From Pseudomonas neuropathica (GTDB lineage Bacteria; Pseudomonadota; Gammaproteobacteria; Pseudomonadales; Pseudomonadaceae): 64,000 bases of DNA. The position numbers and the translations under genes are program-made. Where the stretch lies: NCBI RefSeq assembly GCF_015461835.1, contig NZ_JACOPX010000016.1, positions 1 to 64,000 of the forward strand, given 5' to 3'. This document shows, piece by piece, positions 54,280-63,599 of this stretch (its first letter is position 1; each line of letters opens with the position of its first letter). Under the pieces are notes generated by a model that saw only the letters and a program-made list of their open reading frames with translations, did not search any database and was not told the origin of the DNA.

Positions 54280-56727
54280 TCAGAACAGATCGATTGGCGC
54301 CTGCTCATCCGCTGGCAGCGGGCTGCCCGGTACGGCGCCATTACCCAGCTCATTCACCGACGGCGGCGTGTCTTCAGACTTGAACAGCTCGAAATACGCG
54401 CCTGGCGTGCTCGGCGTCGCCGCTCGGCCACTGACCGGGTCCACGCGCAGGCTCAGCAAACCTTCCGGCTCAGGCTGCACGTGCGGCGGCTTGTCCTTCA
54501 GCGCAGCCGACATGTAGTTCATCCAGATCGGCAGCGCCACAGTGCCGCCGAACTCGCGACGACCGAGGCTCTCCGGCTGGTCAAAGCCAGTCCACACGGT
54601 GGTCACGTAATCGGCGTTGTAACCAGAGAACCACGCGTCTTTCGATTCGTTGGTGGTACCGGTTTTACCGGCGATATCGCTGCGGCCCATGGCCAACGCG
54701 CGACGGCCGGTGCCAAGCTTGATCACGTCCTGCAACATGCTGTTGAGGATGTAGGTGGTGCGGCCATCGACAATTCGCTCGGCCACTGCCGGTGTTTGCG
54801 GCACGGCCGTGCTGCCCGGCACTTCGCCGGCAACCGGTGTGGCGTTGACCGTAAACGAATCGGTGTGCGGTGCGGCGATACCGTCCGTCGCCGAACCGCC
54901 CTGAGGCACGGTTGGCGGGTTGGCGACGAACAGCGTGTCGCCATTACGGCTTTCGATCTTGTCGATGATGTACGGGGTGATCTTGTAACCGCCGTTGGCG
55001 AACGTACTCCAACCGGTCGCAATTTCCATTGGTGTCAGCGTCGCGGTACCCAGCGCCAGTGACAGGTTGGGCGGCAGATCCTGCTTGTTGAAGCCGAAAC
55101 GGGTGATGTAGTCGATGGTCTTGCCTACGCCCATCGCCTGCAACAAGCGAATCGACACCAGGTTGCGCGACTTGTACAGCGCCTCACGCAAACGGATCGG
55201 GCCGAGGAAGGTGTTGGTGTCGTTCTTCGGGCGCCAGACCTTGTCCAGGTACTCGTCGACGAACACGATCGGCGCATCGTTGACCAGCGTGGCAGCGGTG
55301 TAGCCGCTATCCAGCGCGGCGCTGTAGACGAACGGCTTGAAGCTCGAGCCCGGCTGACGCTTGGCCTGCATCGCACGGTTGTAGTTGCTCTGTTCGAAGG
55401 CGAAGCCGCCGACCAGCGAGCGAATCGCGCCGTTCTGCGGATCCAGCGACACCAGCGCACCTTGCGCCTGCGGGATCTGGCTGAACTTCAGTGAATTGTC
55501 TTTCTGACGCTGCACGCGAACCAGATCACCGACCGCCGCGACATCCGACGGCTGGCGCGGATTGGCGCCCATGCTGTTGGTGTTGAGGAACGGTCGTGCC
55601 CATTTCATGGTGTCCCAGGCGACGTGTTCTTCGCCGGTGCGGGTCAGCACCTGCAGGCCGTTCTTGTCGACCTGGGTGACGATGGCCGGCTCGAGGCTGC
55701 TGATGGTGCGCTGCTTGGTCAGTTCGTTGGCCCAGGCCTCACGGGTCTTGCCCGGCAGGCGCGATTCGGGGCCACGGTAGCCGTGACGCTGGTCGTAGGT
55801 CATCAAACCTTCGTGCAGCGCGGTGTTGGCCATTTCCTGCAGGTTGCTCGGCACCGTGGTGGTGACGCGGAAACCTTCGGTGTAAGCGTCGCTGCCATAA
55901 CGGCCGACCATCTCGGCACGGGCCATTTCAGCGATATACGGTGCATTCACTTCCGGGGTCGGCACGTGATAGCTGGCGTTCAGCGGCTCATTGATCGCAG
56001 CGGTGTAGTCGGCTTCGCTGATCTTGCCGAGCTTGTACATGCGCCCTAGGATCCAGTCGCGGCGTTCTTTGCTGCGTGCCGGGTTGGCCAGGGGGTTGAA
56101 GCGCGACGGGGCTTTCGGCAGGCCGGCGATCATCGCCATCTGCGCCAGGCTGACATCACGGATCGACTTGCCGTAATACACCTGCGCCGCCGCTTCGATG
56201 CCATAGGCGCGGTTGCCCAGATAGATCTTGTTCACGTACAGCTCAAGGATTTCATCCTTGGTCAGCTGCCGCTCGATCTGCAGGGCCAGAAGAATTTCGG
56301 TGGTTTTGCGCGAGAAGCTGCGTTCGCTGGTCAGGAAGAAGTTCTTCGCTACCTGCATGGTGATGGTGCTGCCGCCGGACTGAATGTGTCCGCTTTTGAC
56401 CAGTTGGGTCGCGGCGCGCATCAGGCTGCTCGGATCGACGCCATAGTGGTTGGCGAAATTGTCGTCTTCAGCACTTAGTAACGCATTAATGAAATTGGGG
56501 GGAATGTCGGCGAAACGGATCGGTGTACGGCGCATTTCGCCAAATTCGGCGATCAACTTGTTGTCGCTGGAGTAGACCCGCAGTGGAATCTGCAACTGAA
56601 TGCTTCGCAGAGCCTCCACAGAAGGCAAACCCGGACTAAGGTAAAGAAACGCGCCGCTGAGACCTAAAAGCAGTCCGCAGAAAACGGCGACGATGGACCA
56701 ACCGAAAAATTTCAGCAGACGAATCAA
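54280..56727 (-). CDS. ponA: Penicillin-binding protein 1A
   Basis: 815-residue bifunctional peptidoglycan synthase. One membrane helix (WSIVAVFCGLLLGLSGAFLY, about 10-29) precedes the glycosyltransferase domain (LLSAEDDNFANHYGVDPSSL with the catalytic Glu; GGSTITMQVAKN; RKTTEILLALQIE), an OB-like insert, and the transpeptidase domain with the Ser-x-x-Lys box PGSSFKPF, SxN (SRNL) and KTG (AGKTGTTNE). The TTG at 56727 (then IRLLKFFGW) matches the usual N-terminus; a GTG at 56784 in the same frame is the alternative. The C-terminal tail is Pro/Asp-rich. Divergent from pilM, the order known in Pseudomonas. Confidence 0.93.
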   Translation of the reverse strand: MIRLLKFFGWSIVAVFCGLLLGLSGAFLYLSPGLPSVEALRSIQLQIPLRVYSSDNKLIAEFGEMRRTPIRFADIPPNFINALLSAEDDNFANHYGVDPSSLMRAATQLVKSGHIQSGGSTITMQVAKNFFLTSERSFSRKTTEILLALQIERQLTKDEILELYVNKIYLGNRAYGIEAAAQVYYGKSIRDVSLAQMAMIAGLPKAPSRFNPLANPARSKERRDWILGRMYKLGKISEADYTAAINEPLNASYHVPTPEVNAPYIAEMARAEMVGRYGSDAYTEGFRVTTTVPSNLQEMANTALHEGLMTYDQRHGYRGPESRLPGKTREAWANELTKQRTISSLEPAIVTQVDKNGLQVLTRTGEEHVAWDTMKWARPFLNTNSMGANPRQPSDVAAVGDLVRVQRQKDNSLKFSQIPQAQGALVSLDPQNGAIRSLVGGFAFEQSNYNRAMQAKRQPGSSFKPFVYSAALDSGYTAATLVNDAPIVFVDEYLDKVWRPKNDTNTFLGPIRLREALYKSRNLVSIRLLQAMGVGKTIDYITRFGFNKQDLPPNLSLALGTATLTPMEIATGWSTFANGGYKITPYIIDKIESRNGDTLFVANPPTVPQGGSATDGIAAPHTDSFTVNATPVAGEVPGSTAVPQTPAVAERIVDGRTTYILNSMLQDVIKLGTGRRALAMGRSDIAGKTGTTNESKDAWFSGYNADYVTTVWTGFDQPESLGRREFGGTVALPIWMNYMSAALKDKPPHVQPEPEGLLSLRVDPVSGRAATPSTPGAYFELFKSEDTPPSVNELGNGAVPGSPLPADEQAPIDLF

Positions 56728-56943
56728 GGCTTTTGGACATCCAGTGCAAAGAATGAATTTGGCGACGGGGCTCCGGCTACACACAGAGCCATCCGCGCTT
56801 GCAGTAAAAAGCGGAAAAAAACGCTGGGCATTATAAGCACTTTTCTGCTGGGGGCGTCATTTGCGCTTCTGTCAAGACGGGGTGAAGGAACGCAATGCGT
56901 ATTACAGAGTCCGTAACTCACGGAAAGTCATAGGGAATTGGTA

Positions 56944-58008
56944 GTGCTGGGACTCTTCAATAAAAAGGCCAATACGTTACTGGGGATCGACATCAGTTCC
57001 ACGTCAGTGAAGCTGCTGGAACTGAGCCGTCAGGGTGATCGCTACCGGGTCGAGGCGTATGCGGTAGAGCCATTGCCAGTCAACGCCGTGGTCGAAAAGA
57101 ACATCGCCGAGCTTGAAGGCGTCGGTCAGGCCCTGAGCCGTTTACTGGTCAAGGCGCGCACCGGGCTCAAGAGCGTGGCAGTCGCAGTGGCCGGTTCCGC
57201 CGTGATCACCAAGATCATCGAGATGGACGCCGGGCTGTCCGACGACGAGCTGGAAAACCAGCTCAAGATCGAGGCCGATCAGTACATTCCCTACCCGCTG
57301 GACGAAGTCGCCATCGATTTCGAAGTCCAGGGCGTGTCACCGCGCAACCCTGAGCGGGTCAACGTGTTGCTCGCTGCCTGTCGCAAGGAAAACGTCGAAG
57401 TCCGCGAAGCGGCGCTGGCTCTGGCCGGGCTGACTGCACGGGTGGTCGACGTCGAAGCCTATGCGCTGGAGCGCTCGTTCGGCTTGCTGGCCACGCAACT
57501 GGCGGCGTCTCAGGAGCGTCTGACTGTCGCGGTGGTCGACATCGGCGCGACCATGACCACGCTCAGCGTCCTGCACAATGGCAAGATCATCTATACCCGC
57601 GAGCAATTGTTCGGCGGCCGGCAACTGACCGAGGAAATCCAGCGCCGCTATGGCCTGACCCTCGAACAAGCGGGGCTGGCGAAAAAACAGGGTGGCCTGC
57701 CCGATGATTACATCAGCGAGGTCTTGCAACCGTTTCGCGAGGCGCTGGTGCAGCAAGTGTCGCGCTCGCTGCAGTTCTTCTTCGCCTCGGGGCAATACAA
57801 CGCGGTCGATCACATTCTGCTGGCCGGCGGCACGGCTTCAGTGCCCGGGCTGGATCGGCTGATCGAGCAGCGCCTGAGCACACCGACACAAGTAGCCAAC
57901 CCGTTTGCCAACATGGCCTTGAGCAGCAAAGTCAACGCCGGGGCTTTGGCCAGCGACGCGCCGGCGCTGATGATCGCCTGCGGGCTCGCGCTCAGGAGTT
58001 TCGACTGA
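56944..58008 (+). CDS. pilM: Type IV pilus assembly protein PilM
   Basis: 354-residue actin-like cytoplasmic ATPase that docks to PilN at the inner membrane. Phosphate-binding and adenosine motifs: LLGIDISSTSVKLLEL near the N-terminus, VAVVDIGATMTTLSVL, and ILLAGGTASVPGLDRL. The GTG at 56944 after AGGGA gives the conserved MLGLFNKKANTLLG; a TTG two codons earlier is less likely. pilN overlaps the stop by one base. Part of the alignment complex PilMNOP connecting motor and secretin. Confidence 0.95.
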   Translation: MLGLFNKKANTLLGIDISSTSVKLLELSRQGDRYRVEAYAVEPLPVNAVVEKNIAELEGVGQALSRLLVKARTGLKSVAVAVAGSAVITKIIEMDAGLSDDELENQLKIEADQYIPYPLDEVAIDFEVQGVSPRNPERVNVLLAACRKENVEVREAALALAGLTARVVDVEAYALERSFGLLATQLAASQERLTVAVVDIGATMTTLSVLHNGKIIYTREQLFGGRQLTEEIQRRYGLTLEQAGLAKKQGGLPDDYISEVLQPFREALVQQVSRSLQFFFASGQYNAVDHILLAGGTASVPGLDRLIEQRLSTPTQVANPFANMALSSKVNAGALASDAPALMIACGLALRSFD

Positions 58009-58574
58009 TGGCGCGGATCAACCTCCTACCCTGGCGCGAGGAACGTCGCGAAGAGCGGCGCAAGCGCTTTCTGCTGGCCTTGATCGGCGTGTTGGCCGGC
58101 TCGGTCGGTGCGGTGCTCATCGCCGATCAGATCATCAGTGCGGCGATTGAGCAGCAAGTGGCGCGCAACGACTACATCGCCAAACAGATCGCCGTGGTCG
58201 ACGAACGGATCAAGCAGATCAGTGAACTCAAGGCGCGCCGTCAGCAACTGGTCGAGCGCATGCGCATCATCCAGGACTTGCAGGGCAACCGGCAGATCAG
58301 CGGGCGCATCTTCGATCAACTGGCGCGCACGCTGCCGGACGGGGTGTATTTCACCGATGTGAAGATGGTCGGCAAAACCCTGTCGATCAGTGGCGCTGCG
58401 GAATCGAACAACCGGGTCTCGGACCTGATGCGCAATCTGGAGGCTTCCGACTGGTTCGACGCACCGAGCCTCAACGAGGTGAAGGCGACGACTGCAGGGC
58501 AGGTGGATCAGGCCAACACCTTTGAGCTGACGGTACGACAGACCCAGCCCCGCACCGTGGAGGACGAGCAATGA
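58008..58574 (+). CDS. pilN: Type IV pilus assembly protein PilN
   Basis: 188-residue bitopic inner-membrane protein. The conserved N-terminal tail ARINLLPWREERREERRKR binds PilM; one helix follows (FLLALIGVLAGSVGAVLIAD), then a coiled coil and a ferredoxin-like periplasmic domain (LPDGVYFTDVKMVGKTLSIS). It pairs with PilO. Overlaps pilM by one base and pilO by four. Confidence 0.95.
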   Translation: MARINLLPWREERREERRKRFLLALIGVLAGSVGAVLIADQIISAAIEQQVARNDYIAKQIAVVDERIKQISELKARRQQLVERMRIIQDLQGNRQISGRIFDQLARTLPDGVYFTDVKMVGKTLSISGAAESNNRVSDLMRNLEASDWFDAPSLNEVKATTAGQVDQANTFELTVRQTQPRTVEDEQ

Positions 58575-59194
58575 AGCCGTCCGAATGGCTGGAAAGTCTG
58601 CGCGACATCGATTTCAACGACCTCGATACCAGCAACATCGGCTCATGGCCGGCAGCAGTGAAAGCCATCGCCGGGGCGCTGTTGATGGTGTTGGTCCTGG
58701 CGCTCGGTTATAACTTTTTCATCAGTGACCTGGAAAACCAGCTCGAAGCCAAGCGCGAGGAAGAAGCCACGCTCAAGGAGCAGTTCGCCAGCAAGGCACG
58801 CCTTTCGGCCAACCTTGAGTTGTACACCCAACAAATGAAGGAGATGGAAAACACCTTTGGCGTGCTGTTGCGCCAATTGCCCAGTGACACCGAAGTGCCG
58901 GGCCTGCTCGAAGACATCACCCGCACGGGGCTGGGCAGCGGCCTGGAGTTCGAAGAGATCAAACTGCTGCCGGAGGTCACCCAGCAGTTTTACATCGAGC
59001 TGCCGATCCAGATCACCGTCACCGGTGCCTATCACGACCTTGCGACCTTCGTCAGTGGCGTGGCCGGGCTGCCACGCATTGTCACCTTGCACGATTTCGA
59101 GCTCGCGCCGGCCGATAAAGAGGGTGGGCCGAAGCTGCGCATGAGCATCCTTGCCAAGACCTACCGGTATAACGACAAGGGGCTGCAGAAATGA
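58571..59194 (+). CDS. pilO: Type IV pilus assembly protein PilO
   Basis: 207-residue bitopic inner-membrane protein: cytoplasmic start (SEWLESLRDIDFNDLDTSN), one helix at about 37-53 (AIAGALLMVLVLALGYNFF), coiled coil (EAKREEEATLKEQFASKARL), and a periplasmic ferredoxin-like domain (YIELPIQITVTGAYHDLATF). Forms heterodimers with PilN. Four-base overlaps with pilN and pilP. Confidence 0.95.
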   Translation: MKPSEWLESLRDIDFNDLDTSNIGSWPAAVKAIAGALLMVLVLALGYNFFISDLENQLEAKREEEATLKEQFASKARLSANLELYTQQMKEMENTFGVLLRQLPSDTEVPGLLEDITRTGLGSGLEFEEIKLLPEVTQQFYIELPIQITVTGAYHDLATFVSGVAGLPRIVTLHDFELAPADKEGGPKLRMSILAKTYRYNDKGLQK

Positions 59195-59718
59195 GCCCGA
59201 TTCGCTACATCGCGTTGTCGATGACGCTGCTCGCGCTGAACGGTTGTGGTGGCAGCAATGACTTCAGCGATCTTGATGCCTACCTGAATGAAGTACGCCT
59301 GCGCCCGGCAGGCAAAATTGAACCAACCCCGACATTCCGGTCTTACCCGACATTCACTTACAGCGCAGCCAACCTGCGCAGTCCGTTCTCGCGCCAGGTG
59401 CGGGTTGATCTGGCCGGGCAGAAACAAGGCTCACGCAACGTCAAGCCCGATCCCAATCGGGTCAAGCAGTACCTCGAAGGTTTCAACATCGAGCAGTTCG
59501 AGATGGTCGGCACGATCTCCAATGTTTCCGGCTCCTTTGCGCTGTTGCGCGGGGCGGGCGGGGTGCATCGGCTGAAAGTCGGCGATTACCTGGGGCGCAA
59601 TGACGGCCGCATCGTCGCTATCAGCGCCACCCAGGTCGATGTCGTCGAAATCGTCCCCGACGGCGAAGGCGCCTGGCTGGAGCGTCCGCGCACCATTCCT
59701 TTGAAAGAGCACTCATAG
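59191..59718 (+). CDS. pilP: Type IV pilus lipoprotein PilP
   Basis: 175-residue inner-membrane lipoprotein with lipobox LNGC (Cys about 18) and GGSNDFSDLDAYLNEVR after it. The flexible N-terminal part contacts PilNO; the C-terminal beta domain (about 90-170: LEGFNIEQFEMVGTISNVSG, HRLKVGDYLGRNDGRIV) binds the N0 domain of PilQ. pilQ follows after 13 bases. Confidence 0.95.
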   Translation: MSPIRYIALSMTLLALNGCGGSNDFSDLDAYLNEVRLRPAGKIEPTPTFRSYPTFTYSAANLRSPFSRQVRVDLAGQKQGSRNVKPDPNRVKQYLEGFNIEQFEMVGTISNVSGSFALLRGAGGVHRLKVGDYLGRNDGRIVAISATQVDVVEIVPDGEGAWLERPRTIPLKEHS

Positions 59719-59731
59719 TGGAAGTCGAACA

Positions 59732-61813
59732 ATGAACAGGATTTTCTCCACCCTCGGTTTTTCGCTATGGATAGCGCTGATGTCGCCGATGGTACTCGCG
59801 GCCAATCTGAAGACGCTGGACGTGGCGGCGTTGCCGGGTGATCGCGTCGAGCTGAAGTTGTCGTTCGACGGCCCGCCACCACAGCCCAAGGGCTACACCA
59901 CCGAATCGCCGGCGCGGATTGCGCTGGACCTGCCCGGTGTCGCCAGTCAGTTGGCCAGCAAGAACCTCGATCTGGGCAGTGGCAATGCGCGCACCGCCAC
60001 TGTGGTTGAGGCCAAGGAGCGCACGCGGCTGATTGTCAGCCTGACGCAATTGGCGCCTTACACCACGCGGGTCGAAGGCAATAACCTGTTCGTGGTGGTC
60101 GGTCAGGGCGCACCGGCAACTGCGTCGCGCCCTGCAGCCGTTGCGCCCCGCACTACGGCCAAAGCGGCCGCACCCGCCAAGGCCTTTGTGCCGAAAAGCC
60201 GGGCGATTCGCGGTGTGGACTTCCAGCGTGGTACGGCGGGGGAAGGCAATGTGGTCATCGACCTGTCCGACCCGACCATTGCTCCGGATATCCAGGAGCA
60301 TGACGGCAAGATCATCCTCAGCTTCGCCCGTACGCAGTTGCCGGACAAGTTGCGGGTACGCCTCGACGTCAAGGATTTCGCCACTCCGGTGCAGTTCGTC
60401 AATGCCGGAGTAACCGCTGATCGCACAGTCATTACCGTTGAACCCAGTGGCACCTACGAGTACTCCACCTTCCAGACCGACAACAAACTGACCGTCAGCA
60501 TCCGCCCGATGACTGTCGATGACCTGCAAAAGCGTAACGCTGACCGCCAGGCGTACGTCGGCGAAAAGCTCTCGCTGAACTTCCAGGACATTGACGTGCG
60601 CTCGGTGCTGCAACTGATCGCCGACTTCACCAACCTCAATCTGGTTGCCAGCGACACGGTGCAGGGTGGCATCACCTTGCGCCTGCAAAATGTGCCGTGG
60701 GATCAGGCCCTGGATCTGGTGTTGAAAACCAAGGGCCTGGATAAGCGCAAGATCGGTAATGTGCTGCTAGTGGCTCCGGCAGATGAAATCGCTGCCCGCG
60801 AGCGTCAGGAACTGGAGTCGCAGAAGCAGATCGCCGAACTGGCGCCGTTGCGTCGTGAGTTGCTGCAAGTGAATTACGCCAAAGCCGCGGACATCGCCAA
60901 GCTGTTCCAGTCGGTGACCAGTGCCGAGGCGAAAATCGACGAGCGCGGTTCGATTACCGTCGACGAGCGGACCAACAACATCATTGCCTACCAGACTCAG
61001 GATCGCCTCGACGAACTGCGGCGGATCGTGGCACAGCTGGATATTCCGGTGCGTCAGGTGATGATCGAAGCGCGGATTGTCGAGGCCAACGTTGATTACG
61101 ACAAAAGTCTGGGCGTGCGCTGGGGCGGTTCGATCCAGAACAAGGGCAACTGGAACACCTCGGGCGTGAGCAACGGCACATCGTCGACCATCGGTACGCC
61201 GGGCAGCACCAGCACCAACTCGCCGTTCGTCGACATGGGCACGGTGGGCAATACCTCAGGGATCGGCATCGCCTTCATCACCGACAACGTGCTCCTCGAT
61301 CTCGAGCTGACCGCGATGGAGAAGACCGGTAACGGCGAAATCGTCTCGCAGCCGAAGGTGGTCACCTCCGACAAGGAAACCGCAAAAATCCTCAAAGGCA
61401 CCGAGATTCCGTATCAGGAAGCCAGTTCCAGCGGCGCGACGTCGGTGTCGTTCAAGGAAGCCTCGCTGTCACTGGAAGTCACCCCGCAGATCACCCCCGA
61501 TAACCGCATCATCATGGAGGTCAAGGTCACCAAGGACGAACCGGATTACCTGAACAAAGTGCAGGATGTGCCGCCGATCAAGAAAAACGAGGTCAACGCC
61601 AAGGTGCTGGTCAACGACGGCGAAACCATCGTGATTGGGGGCGTTTTCTCAAATACTCAAAGCAAGGTCGTAGATAAGGTGCCATTTCTTGGCGATGTGC
61701 CGTATCTTGGCCGCCTTTTCCGGCGTGATGTGGTATCGGAGAAAAAATCCGAGCTGCTGGTATTTCTCACACCACGTATCATGAATAACCAGGCGATTGC
61801 TGTGAGTCGTTGA
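59732..61813 (+). CDS. pilQ: Type IV pilus secretin PilQ
   Basis: 693-residue outer-membrane secretin. Signal peptide ends near MVLA-ANL. Two AMIN domains (about 25-130 and 165-260) that bind peptidoglycan precede the N0/STN domain (LSLNFQDIDVRSVLQLIADF), the N1 domain and the secretin barrel (LDLELTAMEKTGNGEIVSQP, EVTPQITPDNRIIMEVKV, VNDGETIVIGGVF, VPFLGDVPYLGRLFR). It forms the channel for the pilus fibre. aroK starts four bases after its stop. Confidence 0.96.
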   Translation: MNRIFSTLGFSLWIALMSPMVLAANLKTLDVAALPGDRVELKLSFDGPPPQPKGYTTESPARIALDLPGVASQLASKNLDLGSGNARTATVVEAKERTRLIVSLTQLAPYTTRVEGNNLFVVVGQGAPATASRPAAVAPRTTAKAAAPAKAFVPKSRAIRGVDFQRGTAGEGNVVIDLSDPTIAPDIQEHDGKIILSFARTQLPDKLRVRLDVKDFATPVQFVNAGVTADRTVITVEPSGTYEYSTFQTDNKLTVSIRPMTVDDLQKRNADRQAYVGEKLSLNFQDIDVRSVLQLIADFTNLNLVASDTVQGGITLRLQNVPWDQALDLVLKTKGLDKRKIGNVLLVAPADEIAARERQELESQKQIAELAPLRRELLQVNYAKAADIAKLFQSVTSAEAKIDERGSITVDERTNNIIAYQTQDRLDELRRIVAQLDIPVRQVMIEARIVEANVDYDKSLGVRWGGSIQNKGNWNTSGVSNGTSSTIGTPGSTSTNSPFVDMGTVGNTSGIGIAFITDNVLLDLELTAMEKTGNGEIVSQPKVVTSDKETAKILKGTEIPYQEASSSGATSVSFKEASLSLEVTPQITPDNRIIMEVKVTKDEPDYLNKVQDVPPIKKNEVNAKVLVNDGETIVIGGVFSNTQSKVVDKVPFLGDVPYLGRLFRRDVVSEKKSELLVFLTPRIMNNQAIAVSR

Positions 61814-61817
61814 TTCT

Positions 61818-62336
61818 GTGCGAAATTTGATTCTTGTAGGACCGATGGGTGCTGGCAAAAGCACCATCGGCCGGTTACTGGCCAAAGAGCTGCGCCTGCC
61901 GTTCAAAGATTCCGACAAGGAAATTGAATTGCGCACGGGCGCCAATATCCCGTGGATCTTCGACAAGGAAGGCGAACCCGGCTTTCGTGACCGTGAGCAG
62001 GCGATGATCGCCGAGCTGTGCGCGTTCGATGGCGTGGTGCTGGCGACCGGCGGTGGCGCAGTCATGCGCGATGCCAATCGCAAGGCCCTGCATGAGGGTG
62101 GGCGAGTGGTGTATCTGCATGCCTCTGTGGAGCAGCAGGTCGGCCGCACGTCGCGCGACCGCAACCGGCCGTTGCTGCGTACCGCCAATCCGGAAAAAAC
62201 CCTGCGTGATCTGCTGGCGATCCGCGATCCGCTTTATCGGGAAATTGCCGATCTGGTGGTGGAAACCGACGAGCGGCCGCCACGTATGGTGGTGCTCGAC
62301 ATTCTCGATCGTCTGGCGCAGCTTCCTCCCCGTTAA
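61818..62336 (+). CDS. aroK: Shikimate kinase
   Basis: 172-residue P-loop kinase that phosphorylates shikimate at the 3-OH. Walker A is LVGPMGAGKSTIGRLLAKEL (about 5-24); the shikimate-binding DxD/E lies in FKDSDKEIE, with FRDREQ and LATGGGAVMRDAN; the lid Arg region is RTSRDRNRPLL. GTG start. Linked with pilQ upstream and aroB downstream, the gene order of many gamma-proteobacteria. Confidence 0.96.
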   Translation: MRNLILVGPMGAGKSTIGRLLAKELRLPFKDSDKEIELRTGANIPWIFDKEGEPGFRDREQAMIAELCAFDGVVLATGGGAVMRDANRKALHEGGRVVYLHASVEQQVGRTSRDRNRPLLRTANPEKTLRDLLAIRDPLYREIADLVVETDERPPRMVVLDILDRLAQLPPR

Positions 62337-62488
62337 AGCATCGCTCGAAATGCGCTATCCTCGGCGTCCTGTCACAGTCCGCCGAGGTTGTGGCGGATGG
62401 CGTGCGAGCGGCGTCATACGCGCTATAGGCCGCAGACAACCAATAATTCAGGGCAGGACGCCTGCTTCCATCTTCACTGTGGGGACAC

Positions 62489-63589
62489 ATGCAGACACTC
62501 AAGGTCGATCTAGGCGAGCGCAGCTACCCGATTCATATTGGCGAAGGTTTGTTGGATCAGCCCGAGCTGCTGGCTCCGCATATCCATGGGCGGCAGGTGG
62601 CAATCATCTCCAACGAGACCGTTGCGCCGCTCTATCTTGAACGTCTGACCCGCAGCCTGGCGCAGTTCTCGGTGATCTCCGTGGTGCTGCCGGACGGCGA
62701 AGCCTTCAAGAACTGGGAAACCCTGCAACTGATCTTCGACGGCCTGCTGACTGCCCGTCATGACCGCCGCACCACCGTGATCGCCTTGGGCGGCGGTGTG
62801 ATCGGCGACATGGCCGGTTTTGCCGCTGCCTGTTACCAGCGCGGCGTCGACTTCATCCAGATTCCTACCACCCTGCTGTCCCAGGTCGATTCTTCGGTGG
62901 GCGGCAAGACCGGTATCAACCATCCACTGGGCAAGAACATGGTCGGCGCGTTCTACCAGCCGAACGTGGTGCTGATCGATACGGCGTCCCTGAAAACCCT
63001 GCCAGAGCGCGAACTGTCTGCCGGTCTGGCCGAAGTCATCAAGTACGGGCTGATCTGCGACGAGCCGTTCCTGACCTGGCTCGAAGAAAACGTCGATGCC
63101 CTGCGCGCGCTGGATCAGAAAGCCCTGACTTACGCGATCGAGCGCTCTTGCGCGGCCAAGGCTGCGGTCGTTGGCGCCGATGAGAAAGAAACCGGGGTAC
63201 GTGCCACGCTCAACCTCGGCCACACTTTCGGCCACGCCATCGAGACCCACATGGGCTATGGTGTCTGGTTGCACGGGGAAGCGGTCGCGGCTGGCACCGT
63301 GATGGCGCTGGAGATGTCCGCGCGTCTGGGCTGGATCAGTGACGAGGAGCGTGATCGCGGTATTCGTCTGTTCCAGCGCGCCGGCTTGCCAGTGGTGCCG
63401 CCGACTGAAATGACCGAAGCCGATTTTCTTCAACACATGGCAATCGACAAAAAAGTGATCGACGGTCGTCTGCGCCTGGTGCTGCTGCGCCGGATGGGCG
63501 AAGCGGTAGTGACCGACGATTATCCGAAAGAGGTTCTACAGGCCACGCTGGGAGCGGATTACCGCGCCCTGGCTCAGCTTAAAGGTTGA
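62489..63589 (+). CDS. aroB: 3-dehydroquinate synthase
   Basis: 366-residue NAD- and metal-dependent cyclase, the second step of the shikimate pathway. Motifs: LPDGEAFKNWETLQLIFDGL, VIALGGGVIGDMAGFAAACY (NAD loop), PTTLLSQVDSSVGGKTGIN, GLAEVIKYGLI (metal Glu) and LNLGHTFGHAIET plus WLHGEAVAAG (metal His). ATG at 62489 follows GGGGAC. About 150 bases separate it from aroK. The DamX-like gene follows after 10 bases. Confidence 0.97.
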   Translation: MQTLKVDLGERSYPIHIGEGLLDQPELLAPHIHGRQVAIISNETVAPLYLERLTRSLAQFSVISVVLPDGEAFKNWETLQLIFDGLLTARHDRRTTVIALGGGVIGDMAGFAAACYQRGVDFIQIPTTLLSQVDSSVGGKTGINHPLGKNMVGAFYQPNVVLIDTASLKTLPERELSAGLAEVIKYGLICDEPFLTWLEENVDALRALDQKALTYAIERSCAAKAAVVGADEKETGVRATLNLGHTFGHAIETHMGYGVWLHGEAVAAGTVMALEMSARLGWISDEERDRGIRLFQRAGLPVVPPTEMTEADFLQHMAIDKKVIDGRLRLVLLRRMGEAVVTDDYPKEVLQATLGADYRALAQLKG

Positions 63590-63599
63590 AAAGATTCCA